Positions 10,546-21,742 of a stretch of 64,000 nt of DNA are shown here, in pieces. The position numbers were made by a program, and so were the translations under genes. Source of the stretch: Oopsacas minuta. Taxonomy: Eukaryota; Porifera; Hexactinellida; Lyssacinosida; Leucopsacidae. The notes under the pieces are model-generated. The model ran no database searches and was not told the origin of the DNA. It was given only the letters and a program-made list of their open reading frames with translations. Position 1 is the first letter of the stretch. Each line of letters opens with the position of its first letter. Where the stretch lies: assembly GCA_024704765.1 (NCBI GenBank), contig JAKMXF010000077.1, positions 263,220-327,219 on the forward strand, written 5' to 3'.

Positions 10546-11117
10546 TTTATGAAAAATCGATTTGAATGTTAAAAAAACTGATATGAAGATGTTATAAGAG
10601 AGATATTAAAGCAAATGTGCTGATCATTTACTCAGGATGAATGTATTGACTAAGAGGAGATTAATCATTCGAAATACAAGAATTAAATATAACACCTCAA
10701 CATGACACAATTAGTATACAAAATTCCTAAATTTTGCAAAGGACGATTTGATAATTATCTCATAGACAGACAGTGTGAATTGAGGTGTGATATATCAATG
10801 AGCAAGAAAATGAACAACTTGATGGTATCTGTATTTGAGTTTCATTTAGATATAAATCAGTAGTAAATTCGCTAAGCAAAGTAGCTGGACAAAATTCTAA
10901 ATATAGAATATGAGAATTTTGCATTACTAACATATTATTCATTGTAGCATGTAAATGTCCAAAGGACTAATCATACAAGATAGAAAGGCACCTCTCTAGA
11001 CAATGGCAGTTAATAAATTTCAGATGAATTACTTGACAATTGATAGATTGAGCAAGTGTTAAGGAGTGCTCAAATATAATTGCTGGTATTTGAAGATAAT
11101 TCCAAAGTTATGATTAC
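10546..11117. other. No gene recognised
   Basis: AT-rich sequence between the nested Tc1/mariner and the MITE debris. The minus-strand open frame at 10760-10942 shows no recognisable domain and no convincing splice sites. Confidence 0.45.
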
Positions 11118-11565
11118 AATAGATCACCGCTTATACGAATCTCGTTAATACGAACAGGGTCAAATAGTTATACAACCTATGGAAAGGTTTTCATAAAAAC
11201 AGAATTTGATCCAATTCTACTGCGGACAAATAGAAAACAGTCATCCACGCGAATTCGAACAGCAGTGTTTCAGTCGCAAAATAACTCTTTCGGATTAGCG
11301 AAATGCACTGAAACAATCCAATGGTATCTATGAAGTTGTACAACTTCCAGTTCAGATCAGAGAGGGTCTACTGTACCATAATACAAATGTTGGCAGGATT
11401 TTCATCGTTTACAACATTAGAAACTTAGTACTCCTAGATCTTATATACTATAGTATTGTTTCAATGCTATTGACTAATCGGAAAGAATAATTTTGCAATT
11501 TAAACAGTGCAGTTCGGATTAGCGAAGGTGCACTGTAATAATCTGAATGTACTGTGCCAATAGAA
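11118..11565. repeat. Pogo/Tigger-type MITE debris
   Basis: The left part opens CAATAGATCACCGCTTATAC and about 260 bp later closes with the inverse of CAGTAGACCCTCTCTGATCT, a diverged terminal repeat pair of the pogo type that starts CAGTAGA. TTCGGATTAGCGAA followed by TGCACTG occurs twice, near 11299 and near 11516, the second time as the arm of a short hairpin. No coding capacity is present. At least two overlapping or adjacent MITE copies would explain it. Confidence 0.5.
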
Positions 11566-11986
11566 TATTCTACTATTAGAGCGACTTATCTGGTGAAATA
11601 TGGCCCTAGAGCAGCATTAATAACAGTATTTAATGATCATGTAGAACTATTACAATTTCTATACGATTTGGTATCATAGCATATTTTGTGAATAAAATTT
11701 CATTTGTGGACCGATAGTATCGTGTTGGAATTTCATAATTGAGAGAGTAGAGTAACATATAAATTGTTGGAATGAGATATCCTAAGAGAATAGTTCCAGC
11801 CACTTCTCGGGATATCCAGCACGTATCCCGTTTCGCATATCAGTACAACCGATGATTTGTGAACAAATCAAAATATGTCCACCCAAATGCACACTGTGAA
11901 AACTAAATAGAATCACAAAGAAATTCGAAAAGATGGAAAGATGAGCTCGGGCTGTGAAACGGGTTGGAGTGAGGATGAATACTTAC
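11566..11986. other. Probable intron of the DRC5 gene
   Basis: This follows the donor site of the DRC5 exon on the minus strand. I found no further leucine-rich-repeat exon in it, so the next exon must lie further left or outside the window. Confidence 0.45.
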
Positions 11987-12339
11987 TTTTCAATCAATTC
12001 GCCCAAATTACGCTCTAAGTAGAGCTTTTTCCAAGAATCTTGAGATCCAATATTTTCACAAAATTCCCATCTCGCCAAATATTTATTCTTCCAATAAGAT
12101 TGATTATCTATAAGAGAGACAGAGATTGAAAGAGGGAGATTCGTTGGTAAGCCTTCAATAAGCTTTTTGGCATATCTAACATCAATAGAGGAAAGTTCTT
12201 TTAACAATGGGTAAGATGAGAATGATTTGATCAATGTTGCAACGCAAATATCGGATAAAGGAGAGACAATAAAAAGGTCCCAGTCAGAGTCTTCAGCAAT
12301 TACTCTCCGTATACCTTGGGGATTAGAAGATTTCATTAG
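11987..12339 (-). CDS. TCTE1: Exon of dynein regulatory complex subunit 5 (DRC5/TCTE1)
   Basis: The exon encodes 117 codons that match the N-terminal region of vertebrate TCTE1 before its leucine-rich repeats. Shared landmarks, in order, are RRVIAEDSDWDL (RRIIAEDPEWSL type), the SLIDNQSYWKN segment (NLIDSENYW type), a RW pair, and SWKKLYLERNLGELIEK (SWKRMFFERHLENL type). A pyrimidine-rich acceptor (TTCTATTGTTTTAG) lies just upstream and a canonical donor (GTAAGTA) follows at 11986, giving a phase-2 intron. The ATG at 12334-12336 comes one codon after the acceptor and could be either the start or internal. DRC5 is a nexin-dynein regulatory complex subunit of motile axonemes. This is a host gene exon with no lesion; the remaining exons are not seen. 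Confidence 0.92.
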
Positions 12340-12666
12340 CTAAAACAATAGAAATAACAGATGATAAAATTGAAAATTTCAAGCAATTAAAACGTCAAAT
12401 TCAAAATACTGAATTCTTGAAACTTCAATTTAAAGAGTCCCGATCTGTGGTCATAAATCTAGTGTAGAAAGGATCTAACTTCAAAATATGTGCCCTCGAT
12501 ATGCGGTTCCTTTGAGAACGTATCGAGGGCATGCGTCATAATTAGGAGTATTGTTATGGAGTTATTCGTGTTTCAAATGTTATTTGGTCAATGACGTCAC
12601 GAAAATGGTTCTTTGCGTAGATAAATATTGGGTATAACTTTAGGATGCATGAAGGCGATCCTTTTC
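12340..12666. other. Region upstream of the DRC5 exon, with hairpin and CRE-like site
   Basis: An 11-bp perfect stem (TGCCCTCGATA with its inverse) lies at 12491-12531, extended by a further imperfect pairing. A palindromic TGACGTCA, the consensus for CREB/ATF factors, lies at 12592-12599. Whether this is promoter or intron depends on whether the DRC5 exon is the first one, which I cannot tell. Confidence 0.35.
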
Positions 12667-14582
12667 GGTACAATTACACTAATGTACCTCTTTTTACTGG
12701 TAAGAGATGTCAAATCACTGCTAATCGATTTGAATAGAGTATGTTCAGAGAAGAATATTAATCGAAAGAAATCCAAAATCGAATGAAAACTGACAAAGTT
12801 GGAACATTTTGGGCTACTAAGCCAAATCCTATGGAGAAAATTGTATTATCGAATAGACGCACATAATACTAATAGAATTGCTTGCATTAGACTATCCAAT
12901 ATAACTGGAAGTGCATATTGCATATTGAGGTTAACGAGTAAGAGATTTTGAGCTCAGCTTAACTACGACTGTAACAATGTAACTAAAGGAATGCGAAACC
13001 ACAGAAGATATACTTCTGTGGCTAGTTACATACATTATATACACATAAGAATTTCTGACAAATCTACATAATAAGCAAGGCATTACATGCATTATAATAA
13101 TGTCTAAATTGAGATCTATACTACAGGATACTGTGACCTAATTCCTGAAATGATGTTCTTGAAACTGTTTGAACAATTTTTCTTCCTCCAGCAATGTTCT
13201 GCCGGATAAGTATCGAGGAGTTCCGGATTAGTTACCATCGAATTTCTGCTTCTTTTTTAAAATGCCCCCAGACAATTCAATGGTTTGCGTATGCGCACCT
13301 GTTGTTGGGTCCACAATATTTTCGCTATGATTAACTGCATAATGAGGAAATGTTCCGGGGTGTATTTGATTATAGGAAGCCCATTTGTCAGACATTATGA
13401 TACTTCCTGGGCGAATAAATTCATTAACCAATGGAATAAGTGCAGAAGCCGATCTATCTGCAACTGGTATCATAAACATGTCACTAGTTCCCCTACAAAC
13501 TCCACCAAACACCCATTGACGAGATAGTAACCTACCACGACTGTATTTATGATGACCAAATTTGCTTTCATCAATTTCCACAATCTCCTAGTCCTCCTAT
13601 AGGCTCGGGTACGATAAATACCCTGTTACGCAAAGGTCACGCATATAGTATTTCCAGTCTGTAATTGTGAACCTTGACCATCGTAAATTTTCTTCAAAAG
13701 TTTCTGTAGTCTGATAATCCTTTGGCCAGAGAAAGATAAACTCAATGAGCTCTATGAGTTTTAGGTTAGAGGACTGTTGCGTAGGATTTTGACCCGCAAT
13801 ACAAAATCCCAATAGCATATCCATGGTGCGGGTCAAATTCCTATGCAATAGGACTCAAAGAATGAACCTACCCTAAGTAACGCTACCTTTCTACATGCTT
13901 TCTCCATGCACCTCCAACCTAGCTCTTCAGCAGCATGGGAAAATTTCCCTATCTTCGTTAATCTTCTGCATTTACATACCATTCCCCTTGCCAGAAGGCC
14001 ATTCTTTTGCACCATCTATGACTGTATCCTGGTCAGTAACTATGCTTTGGTAAAATCTTTCCAATGCAACAACACCAATATCTGGAAAACAATTGGCATT
14101 AACATCGGAGTAAATGTTAGTGAAGCAGCAGCCGTGGATTTGTGTTTGAATTAATTCTAAAGTGATTAATGGGAAAATACTATATTTATGTTGACGAATG
14201 CAAAATGTAATATGATAAGGTTAACTTGCCATAGAAGTATATCTCCTGTGTTTTCGCATTCCTTTTGTTACATTGTTACAGTCGTAGTCAAGCTGAGCTC
14301 AAAATCTCTTACTCGTTAACCTCAATATGCAATATGCACATCCAGTTATATTGCATAGTCTAATGCAAGCAATTCTATTAGTATTACGTGCGTCTATTCG
14401 ATAATACAATTTTCTCCATAGGATTTGGCTTAGTAGCCAAAAATGTTCCAACTTTGTCAGTTTCATTCGATTTTGGATTTCTTTCGATTAATATTCTTCT
14501 CTGAACATACTCTATTCAAATCTATTAGCAGTGATGTGATATCTCTTAACAGTAAAAAGAGGTATATTAGTGTAATTGTACC
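12667..14582 (-). mobile_element. Merlin (IS1016-like) element with long TIRs
   Basis: The two ends are inverted copies over about 360 bp (12667 to about 13027 and about 14223 to 14582), beginning GGTACAATTACACTAAT, with roughly 93 percent identity in the part compared by eye. The interior holds an ISXO2-type transposase on the minus strand. Merlin elements usually make 8-9 bp target duplications; I found no matching pair next to these ends, so the true boundary may be eroded. Confidence 0.88.
13225..14110 (-). pseudogene. Merlin transposase (ISXO2-like DDE domain), broken
   Basis: The N-terminal part reads ERFYQSIVTDQDTVID, then after a frameshift NGLLARGMVCKCRRL and WRCMEKACRKVALLRVGSFF, a zinc-ribbon (C-x-C ... 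C-x4-C) typical of Merlin and IS1595-type transposases. The middle, around 13600-13850, is frameshifted. The DDE core starts at MEIDESKFGHHKYSRGR (first acidic Asp), followed by QWVFGGVCRGT, IMSDKWASYNQ (second Asp), VNHSENIVDPTTGAHTQTIE (His and final Glu), and ends KKKQKFDGN before a stop at about 13228. All catalytic residues of the core are visible, but frame breaks upstream prevent a complete product. Confidence 0.9.
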
Positions 14583-15489
14583 CGCTAAAATGTTGCCATC
14601 ATTTTACTATTTAAGTCAAAGTATATGGGGATATATTGCAAACACTGAATGAAGTCAAATTAAACGCAATACACGTTGTTTGTGTTCACTTTGCCTATGC
14701 TCACTAATCTCTCAAGTTTTGCATTTCAATGAATATTTATTTTAAATTATTTCATATATAATGTTTTACAAAAGAGAGGTCATGAACTAACTAAAGAAAG
14801 TTTATGATTAATAAAGCCACTTTGAGAACACATATGAAGACTAATATTAGTTTAAATACCTCAACTATTGATATAATTGTAAAGTAGTATATGATTACCC
14901 AAAAGTTTTAATAGGAATGCAACATTTTCAATAATAAAACAAAATATGTGGTAATAATCGAAACAAAAAATGCTAATGTCAGTAATATGGTTATTTCAAA
15001 TTACGATGCCACAAAATTTTGGCATTTCTTCTAGCAATTGTGCTACATCGATGGGCTGACTGATATATAATACTCTACGTATTGATACTACAACTAATGG
15101 ATTTAAAGCCTATACTTGAGCTCAGTGTTTTCAGTGAAATCCCACACAGGATTTGATTATTCATTAAATTATTATCCTTCCATTGGTTAAACACGTATGG
15201 CTTATTAGCTTGTCGAATACGGTGTCGTTGTAGAGTAGACATGTATGAATCATATTCTTCTCACTTTCAGGATAGCTATGAATGGAGATGTAGTCTATGT
15301 AGACGAAAGTGTTCGATCTGCCATAGGCCTTTTCACACGATCCAAATTACCACTCCCATTGATGTTGAAGTTCCTGTAACATTGCAGTGAGGACTTGCAA
15401 TCGCATGCATTTTGGAGAAGCACTTGGGGATGGAGTCCGAACACAGTGGTTGATCGGAAATTTATATGAGGGATATATGTTTTGGAATA
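14583..15489. other. No gene recognised
   Basis: AT-rich sequence. Near 15270 a pyrimidine tract followed by CTTTCAG and a short open stretch looks like a splice acceptor, but the encoded peptide has no recognised features. Confidence 0.4.
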
Positions 15490-15583
15490 AATATTAATGA
15501 ACCCTCAACATATTGGATATCCTGACTAAATCGTTGAACTAGACAAATACAAATTCGAAAACGAAAGTATAATAGAGGGAGAC
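15490..15583 (+). pseudogene. Possible copia-type retrotransposon 3' coding end and polypurine tract
   Basis: Translation gives DILTKSLN and, after a one-base shift, KYKFENESIIEGDC and a stop. This resembles the last residues of Ty1/copia polyproteins (the family's DILTKALNRTKFE region). It is followed directly by a purine run AGAGGGAGAC and then TGTTGAGG, a copia-like LTR start, at 15584. No reverse transcriptase or RNase H is recognisable upstream, so only the 3' end would survive. The motif is short and the call tentative. Confidence 0.4.
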
Positions 15584-16030
15584 TGTTGAGGCCAAAATAT
15601 TTTTCAAAATTGACTTGAGATCAGTCAAGGGATTTTTCTGGAAAGTTTTGATTTTAATAGGTTGGTAGGTTGCTAAAATTGTAAAGCATTATTTGAATAT
15701 TTCACCTGATCTTAATTGAGTTATCACATTTAGTGATCAATGGGTATTACATATATTGTTAATCCGGCATCCATGGTTAAATTGTATTTTCATATTTCTA
15801 GTGAACTCGATGTATTATTTTAAGGTAAATATTGGCATCATACTTTTTGTTATGTTAAACATTATTGGTGGATTAAATTTATATTATCTCAATTTAGTGT
15901 TATTAGACATCAAAGAATATCATGAGGGTGATATTGGCAGGAAACTATGATAATTTGGGATAATGGGACAATGGATGGAAAAACAAGGGCCTAGAAAAGA
16001 GTTTTAAATAAGCACAAATCAAAATCAATT
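15584..16030 (+). repeat. Possible copia-type LTR start; right boundary not found
   Basis: TGTTGAGGCC begins directly after the putative polypurine tract, as an LTR would. I could not find the closing CA or a second LTR copy in the window, so the right limit given here is arbitrary. The rest of the stretch contains no other recognisable feature. Confidence 0.28.
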
Positions 16031-16036
16031 TTCAGA

Positions 16037-16330
16037 ACAACATCCATTTCTCCCAAATGCTACCATCCCCAATTTTGGCCAATACATGTCAATTATCCAA
16101 AATTCAAGAATGTCCCATTTTCGCTAATGCAACATTGTCCACTTATCCTAAATAGAATAATGTTTAATGTTAGCAAATATACAGTATGTCCAATTTTCCT
16201 AAATGCAACAATGTCAAATTTTCACAAATATAGGTATAAGTATCCTAAATATAGCAAAATCGAGTTCCAAAATATATGTCTAACTATTCAAATATACAAT
16301 GTCCAATTTGCCAATATAATGATGTTACAT
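16037..16330. repeat. Degenerate short-unit tandem repeat
   Basis: Units related to ATGTCCAATTTTCCTAAA followed by TGCAACA recur about nine to ten times with many substitutions and unequal spacing, around 25-35 bp apart (for example near 16110, 16133, 16187, 16211 and 16301). It looks like an aged minisatellite. The open frame that crosses it follows from the repeat and is not a gene. Confidence 0.6.
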
Positions 16331-17126
16331 TGGAATATCTTATATTTTAAAACTCTTAGTCCTGGTAGATACCCGAAGAGTTCATGTCACCATATTAGCA
16401 CCGTAATGTATTTGTGTTGCATGATTGGTAAATAGTAAATAGATTATATTTAGTGTATATACAAAATATACTTATTTATCATATGATTAATCATATTGCT
16501 ACACCTTGTGGGCAATATTTCAACCTTGTCCTAAAGATTAGCCTCCACTGGCTAGTTTGGGGTAAACAATGAAGTAGATTTCGATTCCGATACTCAAAAC
16601 GGAACTATATTACGGAAAAGAATAGGAAAGTGACTTCTTCGTTCGCGTCTTGACTAGTTCAATTGTTCCAGGGCTAGCCCCGGGGCAATCGATTCCTATC
16701 ATCATGGGGCAATGGCAGAAGTTCTAAATCCGGGGTTATTGCCCAGATGCTCCCCCCATAGGACCTCGACTTATTGGGTAGACAGGTTCATATGAGTGTA
16801 AATAATTACTCAATAGTTTCAATTTCGCAAAAATTTTAAATGGCAACATGGTACATGTCTGACTATGTAAGTAAATTAAATACTCCAAAATAATGAATAA
16901 ATTTAGTGTGTGAAAATAATACTCTTGACGTCTTGAATTGTTGTTATCATGCGCAAAATTATCAGATTGTCTATTTTCATTATAATGGTAACTTTGTTGC
17001 ATATTTCTGCACTACTCTACCAGTAATTGTGATGTCTCAGCAAAGAAGATATTCTGAAGCAGAAAAGAGGAAACAAAGAGAACAAAAGGAGAGAGATACT
17101 CGGATTGGTGGGAGTTCTCTGCATGT
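16331..17126. other. No secure gene; GC-richer island and a short basic frame
   Basis: Between about 16660 and 16790 the base composition rises (GGGCTAGCCCCGGGGCAA and similar), as in a SINE or other insert, but no RNA promoter boxes are convincing. At 17032 an ATG opens MSQQRRYSEAEKRKQREQKE, a strongly charged helical peptide of about 30 residues followed by a possible donor GTGGGA. It could be a first exon or a transposon fragment; I do not recognise it. Confidence 0.25.
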
Positions 17127-17410
17127 ATTTTCCTGCCTGTAATCTAAACAGACCTATCCCTGCGAGGCTATTACAGTGTATTTCTCTTGAAAATATATTC
17201 GGTATGGTAATTTAAACCAATCTATCCCCACGAGACTTCAATAGATTTTTTCTTGCATTCATATTCCGTCCAGTAATTTAGACCGATCTCCCACCACAAG
17301 GCTACTATATATTTTTTCTCCTGCATGTATATTCTTGCCCATAATCTTGACTAATCTTTCCACTGGTAGGCGACTATGGGTTTTATCTAGCATTCTTATT
17401 CCTGCCTTGA
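17127..17410. repeat. Degenerate tandem repeat, block 1 (about 65-70 bp unit)
   Basis: At least four units share the order: a TCCTGC...TATTC segment, then GTAATCTAGACCAATCT-like sequence, then CCCCGCGAGGCTACTAT-like sequence, then a T-rich run. The recurring GTAATYT anchors lie near 17137, 17207, 17271 and 17341. A second block of the same unit lies at 17945-18262. Confidence 0.75.
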
Positions 17411-17944
17411 TTATCACCTGTATCTATAATCATGCAAGTACACAACTTTCGAAATCTTCATGTACTCAATCATTGTTATAATTGTGTTTTCTCATTTGTT
17501 TTGAGTATTTGTTCTCGTCACTCTTGTTATGTGTGTGTTCTCTATTGAAATTATCACATGTGGTGTAAATTGTCACCTTATTATACGCGTTGATAGGAAA
17601 TTAATCACCTCATATATATATCTATAGTTGTTTATCTAATGATGCATTGCTCAGATCATATTTGGATGGATCGAACGTTTCGGAATACAAGGTGCATGAT
17701 ATATGATTTCAGTTGGATTCCCGTATATCCCAGCTTCTTCGATTATGTATTGAACGATTCACTCAGAGAAACGACTATTAAAGTAACGATGGTGATAAAT
17801 GGTACTGTGACAGCATGGACTACTCATTCCATCCAATTGATGTCAAGTATGTTTATTGTATAATACAATATTTTCTTTCACAATCGCTAAGACTATTAGT
17901 AAGTTTATGTTTTTCATTTGCATTTCCCGGTGTGTAATATATAC
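17411..17944. other. Sequence between two repeat blocks, no gene recognised
   Basis: About 530 bp separates the two blocks of the same tandem repeat. I see no coding feature or terminal repeats. It may be an insertion that split a single array. Confidence 0.4.
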
Positions 17945-18262
17945 ATTTCTATTTTGGTGTTCTCTTGTATTCATTTTCCTGCTTATAATCCAGACCAATT
18001 TATTCCTACGAGGCAACTACAGTTATTATTCCTGCATTTATATTCAGTCGTGTAATTTAGACCAATCTCCCCCTGCAAGGCTACTATACACTTTTTCTCC
18101 TATATTTATATTCCTGTCACTAATTTTGACTAATTTATCCCCGCGAGCTACTATATGTTTTCTCTTGCGTTCTTATTCCTTCCTTGTAGTCTACCACATC
18201 CGTCCCTGCCACTGATTATTGCTTTTTCTCCTGCATCATATTCTTCCCACCATTCTGTGTCA
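17945..18262. repeat. Degenerate tandem repeat, block 2 (same unit as block 1)
   Basis: The same unit (TAATYTAGACCAATYT, then CGAGGCWACTA, then TTTTTCTCCTGCATTTATATTC in pieces) recurs four or five times in the same orientation as block 1. Long plus-strand open frames through this pyrimidine-rich array are by-products of composition. Confidence 0.75.
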
Positions 18263-20080
18263 CTTTATTCCGATACTGATCTTACAAGCTTGTTTCTTTT
18301 ATTCATATTCATTCTCGCTCTCTTCACTGACATTTCAATTTGTTTTTTATATATTTTCTCCTCTTTCGATGAATATTACTTGTTTGTGGACTTTTACTAA
18401 TTGTTTATTTTTCTTGGAGATTCTTTTGCCTTTTTTCATTTTAGTTTAGAACTTCAATTTTTACACTCGCATCTACTCTATTGAATCTTCTTTACTTAGA
18501 TCGGCTATGGATCATTGATGCTGCTTTTTCTATCTAATGTTATAAAATATTAAAAGGAATTTTCTCTGTTGTGCTAGTCTCACTTCTCAATTCTTTTCTA
18601 GGAACTCACTGACTCCCTATATCAAGTAGTCTCTTCAATCAGCTAAGTTTCGTTATAATTGTTCTTTAGTTCACTATCATTGATAATTTCACCTTGTGCG
18701 AGCCGCAACCCGGCTTGCGAACACTGTGTTCGCTTTTAACTCGGAATATTGCGTTTCTAATATTCTTTATGGTAGCAACAATCATTAATAAATATATGAA
18801 ACTGGATTAAATTCTGATTCAGCACATTTGAACGCCCATGTAAAGCAGTTTACAGTAAGTCTCTGCGTCTATTTAAGATTCAAACATTTCTTTACTTTGT
18901 ATTCATAAATATAACAATATTTTTATGATAAAATTATGTTCAAAATCTCAAATCACCTTCTGTGCCAACTTACATTTTCCCAAATTAACTTTAGTTGATT
19001 ATTGAATCTATTATATTCTCCTCAATGTCCATTTTAACAAAGAAGGATAAAATTGAATGTTACTAATCTTGTTTGACATTTAAAGATGTCAAAATCGAAT
19101 TCTACTTCCTTGTTTAGCCTTATTTAACAAGTGGAAGCTAATCTCTAGGATAATTTTGAAATATTCAACAAACCTTGTGAGAATAGGATTTATTATATGA
19201 TAAATCAGCGTATAAATATTTAATTAAATGTATTGACCAATAGAATTACAGTCTACACAATACAAATACACTACAGTGCTAATTTAATTACAAAAACTCC
19301 ACCAAAACGTATTTAAGCATCTATATTAATTGTAAAACCCTAAAATCTGATTTGGTTTAAACCTCTGTAAAATACAGAAGTTTTAAAAGCTCAGAAATTA
19401 TACATATTCGAAATTTTCCGAATCTCAGGTACGCAACTAAATGGCAGTACGAGTATACATAGCATATTTGGTGTCTTGATCTCAAAAAATGTGAACAGTA
19501 GAGCAAAAACATATATACGTGTATACTATTTCAGCCATTTTTGAACTGAGCCACTATACTATGTAATTATATTTGTCAGCACAATAAAAATGAGAAATCG
19601 GATTAAGCATGTTAGATATATTTGGGCAAGTTTTATTGATTTCTGTTTACTTGATTAACATGATAAATACATAGATAATTAGTTACATCATCTCCTTAAT
19701 TTCGAATCCAATATAGCATTCCACAAACCCTTTCTTGACAACAAACAAATTAGCATACAGACAAGATTAGTAATACTAAATATAGATAAATTAATATGCT
19801 TCGCTTTCCATGGCTTCGTTACTGAAACTATTACACAACTCAACAAGATTTCTCATCAGAGATCACATACATTTATCTTAGCATACTTTTGAATGTTGAA
19901 CTCGAATCTGAAATCAGAATTTCTCTACACGTCTATTTATTCTGAAATCCAATATTCATTTTTTCAATAGTATAGTATTACCTAGTTACTAAATTGCTAT
20001 ATGAGCATACCTATTTTGATTCAATTATCTGGAATATAAATGACTTTACTTATTTGAATTCAAGCAAATCAAATTTAAAC
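18263..20080. other. 1.8 kb without recognised gene
   Basis: AT-rich and T-rich sequence. A short GC-rich hairpin-like stretch lies at about 18698-18735 (GCGAGCCGCAACCCGGCTTGCG). I see no coding trail or repeat pair. Confidence 0.45.
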
Positions 20081-21742
20081 ATGCATCGTAATTGTAGAAC
20101 TCATCGCGACAATTACTGTTACGTTTGTGGTCCTTTTTGCGTAAAATCACAAAGACGACCAATCACAAATCAATTAAAGAACATATACAAATTGTACTTC
20201 GAATGTCCACTTGGTGACCAAGACAAGTCGTGGGCACCACATGTTATATGCACTTCTTGTTCAAGTGGACTACGTGATTGGTTGAACACAAGGAGAGTTT
20301 CAATGCCATTTGCAATACCCATGGTCTGGAGGGAACAGAAAAATCACCTTCATGATTGTTACTCTTGCCTTATGGACATTACAGGATTCTCAGCCAAGAA
20401 TAAGCACGCTCTTGTTTACCCAGACTTGGATTCTGCTCGCAGGCCAATTCCACACGACATCTCATTACCAATCCCAATTCCCAAGCCACAGCAAATTAAA
20501 ATCGGGTCTGATATGATGGAAGATGTTCATGCAGATTCTACAGATGCTAATTATGTCCCGGAAGATGAATTACTAGAGCCACAAACATTTACACAGGGAG
20601 AATTGAATAACCTGTTCAGGGATCTAAACTTATCTAAAGACAAAGCTGAACTCCTTGCATCCAGGCTCAAACAGAAACCTACTCGACAAAGATGTCCTAG
20701 CATCCCACTATGGCAAACGAAATTTCGATCTCGCTCAACACTACACCACTGATGGTCCACTGCGCTATTGTAATGATATCAAAGGACTCTATGCAACCCT
20801 ATTACAAGAACATTGTTCCTCTGATTGGCGCCTTTTCATCGACTCGTCAAAACGCAGTTTGAAAGCTGTTCTGTTGCATAACGTTGATCTAACGCCTAGC
20901 GTTCCAATTGCTCACTCCGTCTATCTCAAAGAAACCTTCGTCAATTTGCAGGAAGTTTTGGAGGCAATACAGTCTAGAACACATATATGGAATATCTGCG
21001 GTGATCTTAAGATAATCGGGATATTGATGGGCTTGCAACAAGGTTTTACAAAGTATTGTTGTTTCCTATGTCTATGGGACAGCCGAGCAACTGGTGAACA
21101 TTATAAAAAATGTGATTGGCCGAAGAGAACATATGAAGTGGAGAAAACTAATTTACAGCATTCGCCATTGGTAGATCCAAACAAAGTTTTCTTACCCCCA
21201 CTTCATATTAAACTTGGATTAATGAAAACATTCGTTAAAACAATGGGCAAAACAAATTCTGCGGGATTTCTGCATTTGGTGGCAAATTTCTGAAACTAAG
21301 CGAGGCAAAGTTAAAAGAGGGAGTATTTGTAGGACCACAAATCAGACAAGTATTCAGAGATCCACATTTCGAGAAGACATTATCCGAATTAGAAATGAGT
21401 GCTTGGAATTCTTTCAAATGGGTTTGTGAAAATTCTTTGGGCAATAAGAAGTCGTCCAACTACAGAGAAGGAGTGGAAACCTTGCTTAACGCATACGAGA
21501 AGATGGGCTGTCGCATGTCGCTAAAACTTCACTTCTTCCATTCTCACCTTGATTTTTTCCCTGAGAACCTTGGTACTGTAAGTGATGAATAGGGTGAGAG
21601 ATTCCACCAAGACATACAGGAGATGGAAACCCGATACCAAGGTTTCTGGAATGAGGGTATGATGTCCGATTACTGTTGGAGGCTCTTCAGAGATAATCCC
21701 AACAAGATGTATAAAATGAAGTCGTACTCTCAACACTTTTAA
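20081..21742 (+). pseudogene. Uncharacterised multicopy family, near full length, two frameshifts and one stop
   Basis: The roughly 550-residue product starts MHRNCRTHRDN with the module CYVCGPF ... GDQDKSWAPH ... CTSCSSG, then a second pair in CYSCLMD, then an acidic linker (VPEDELLEP). After a frameshift near 20690 come NFDLAQHYTTDGPLRYCND, DWRLFIDSSKRSLKAVLLHN, CGDLKIIGILMGLQQGF, a CCFLCLWDSR zinc-type pair, PPLHIKLGLMK, and after a shift near 21285 HLDFFPENLG, a TAG at 21589 where EQGERFH would be expected, and GERFHQD. The family is known to me only as unnamed predicted proteins. Aspartates, a C-x2-C pair, a conserved His and a late Glu are reminiscent of RNase-H-fold transposases, but that is inference. 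A second member lies at the left edge of the window. Confidence 0.82.

Noticed and set aside
11840-11905. Possible next DRC5 exon after CTATTTAGTTTTCACAG
   Set aside because: The peptide (NVHLGGHILICSQIIG) does not match the DRC5 sequence expected after this exon and ends at a stop.
17856-18449. Overlapping plus-strand frames of 76-119 codons, rich in Phe, Leu and Ser
   Set aside because: They arise from the pyrimidine-rich tandem repeat; no conserved domain or splice support.
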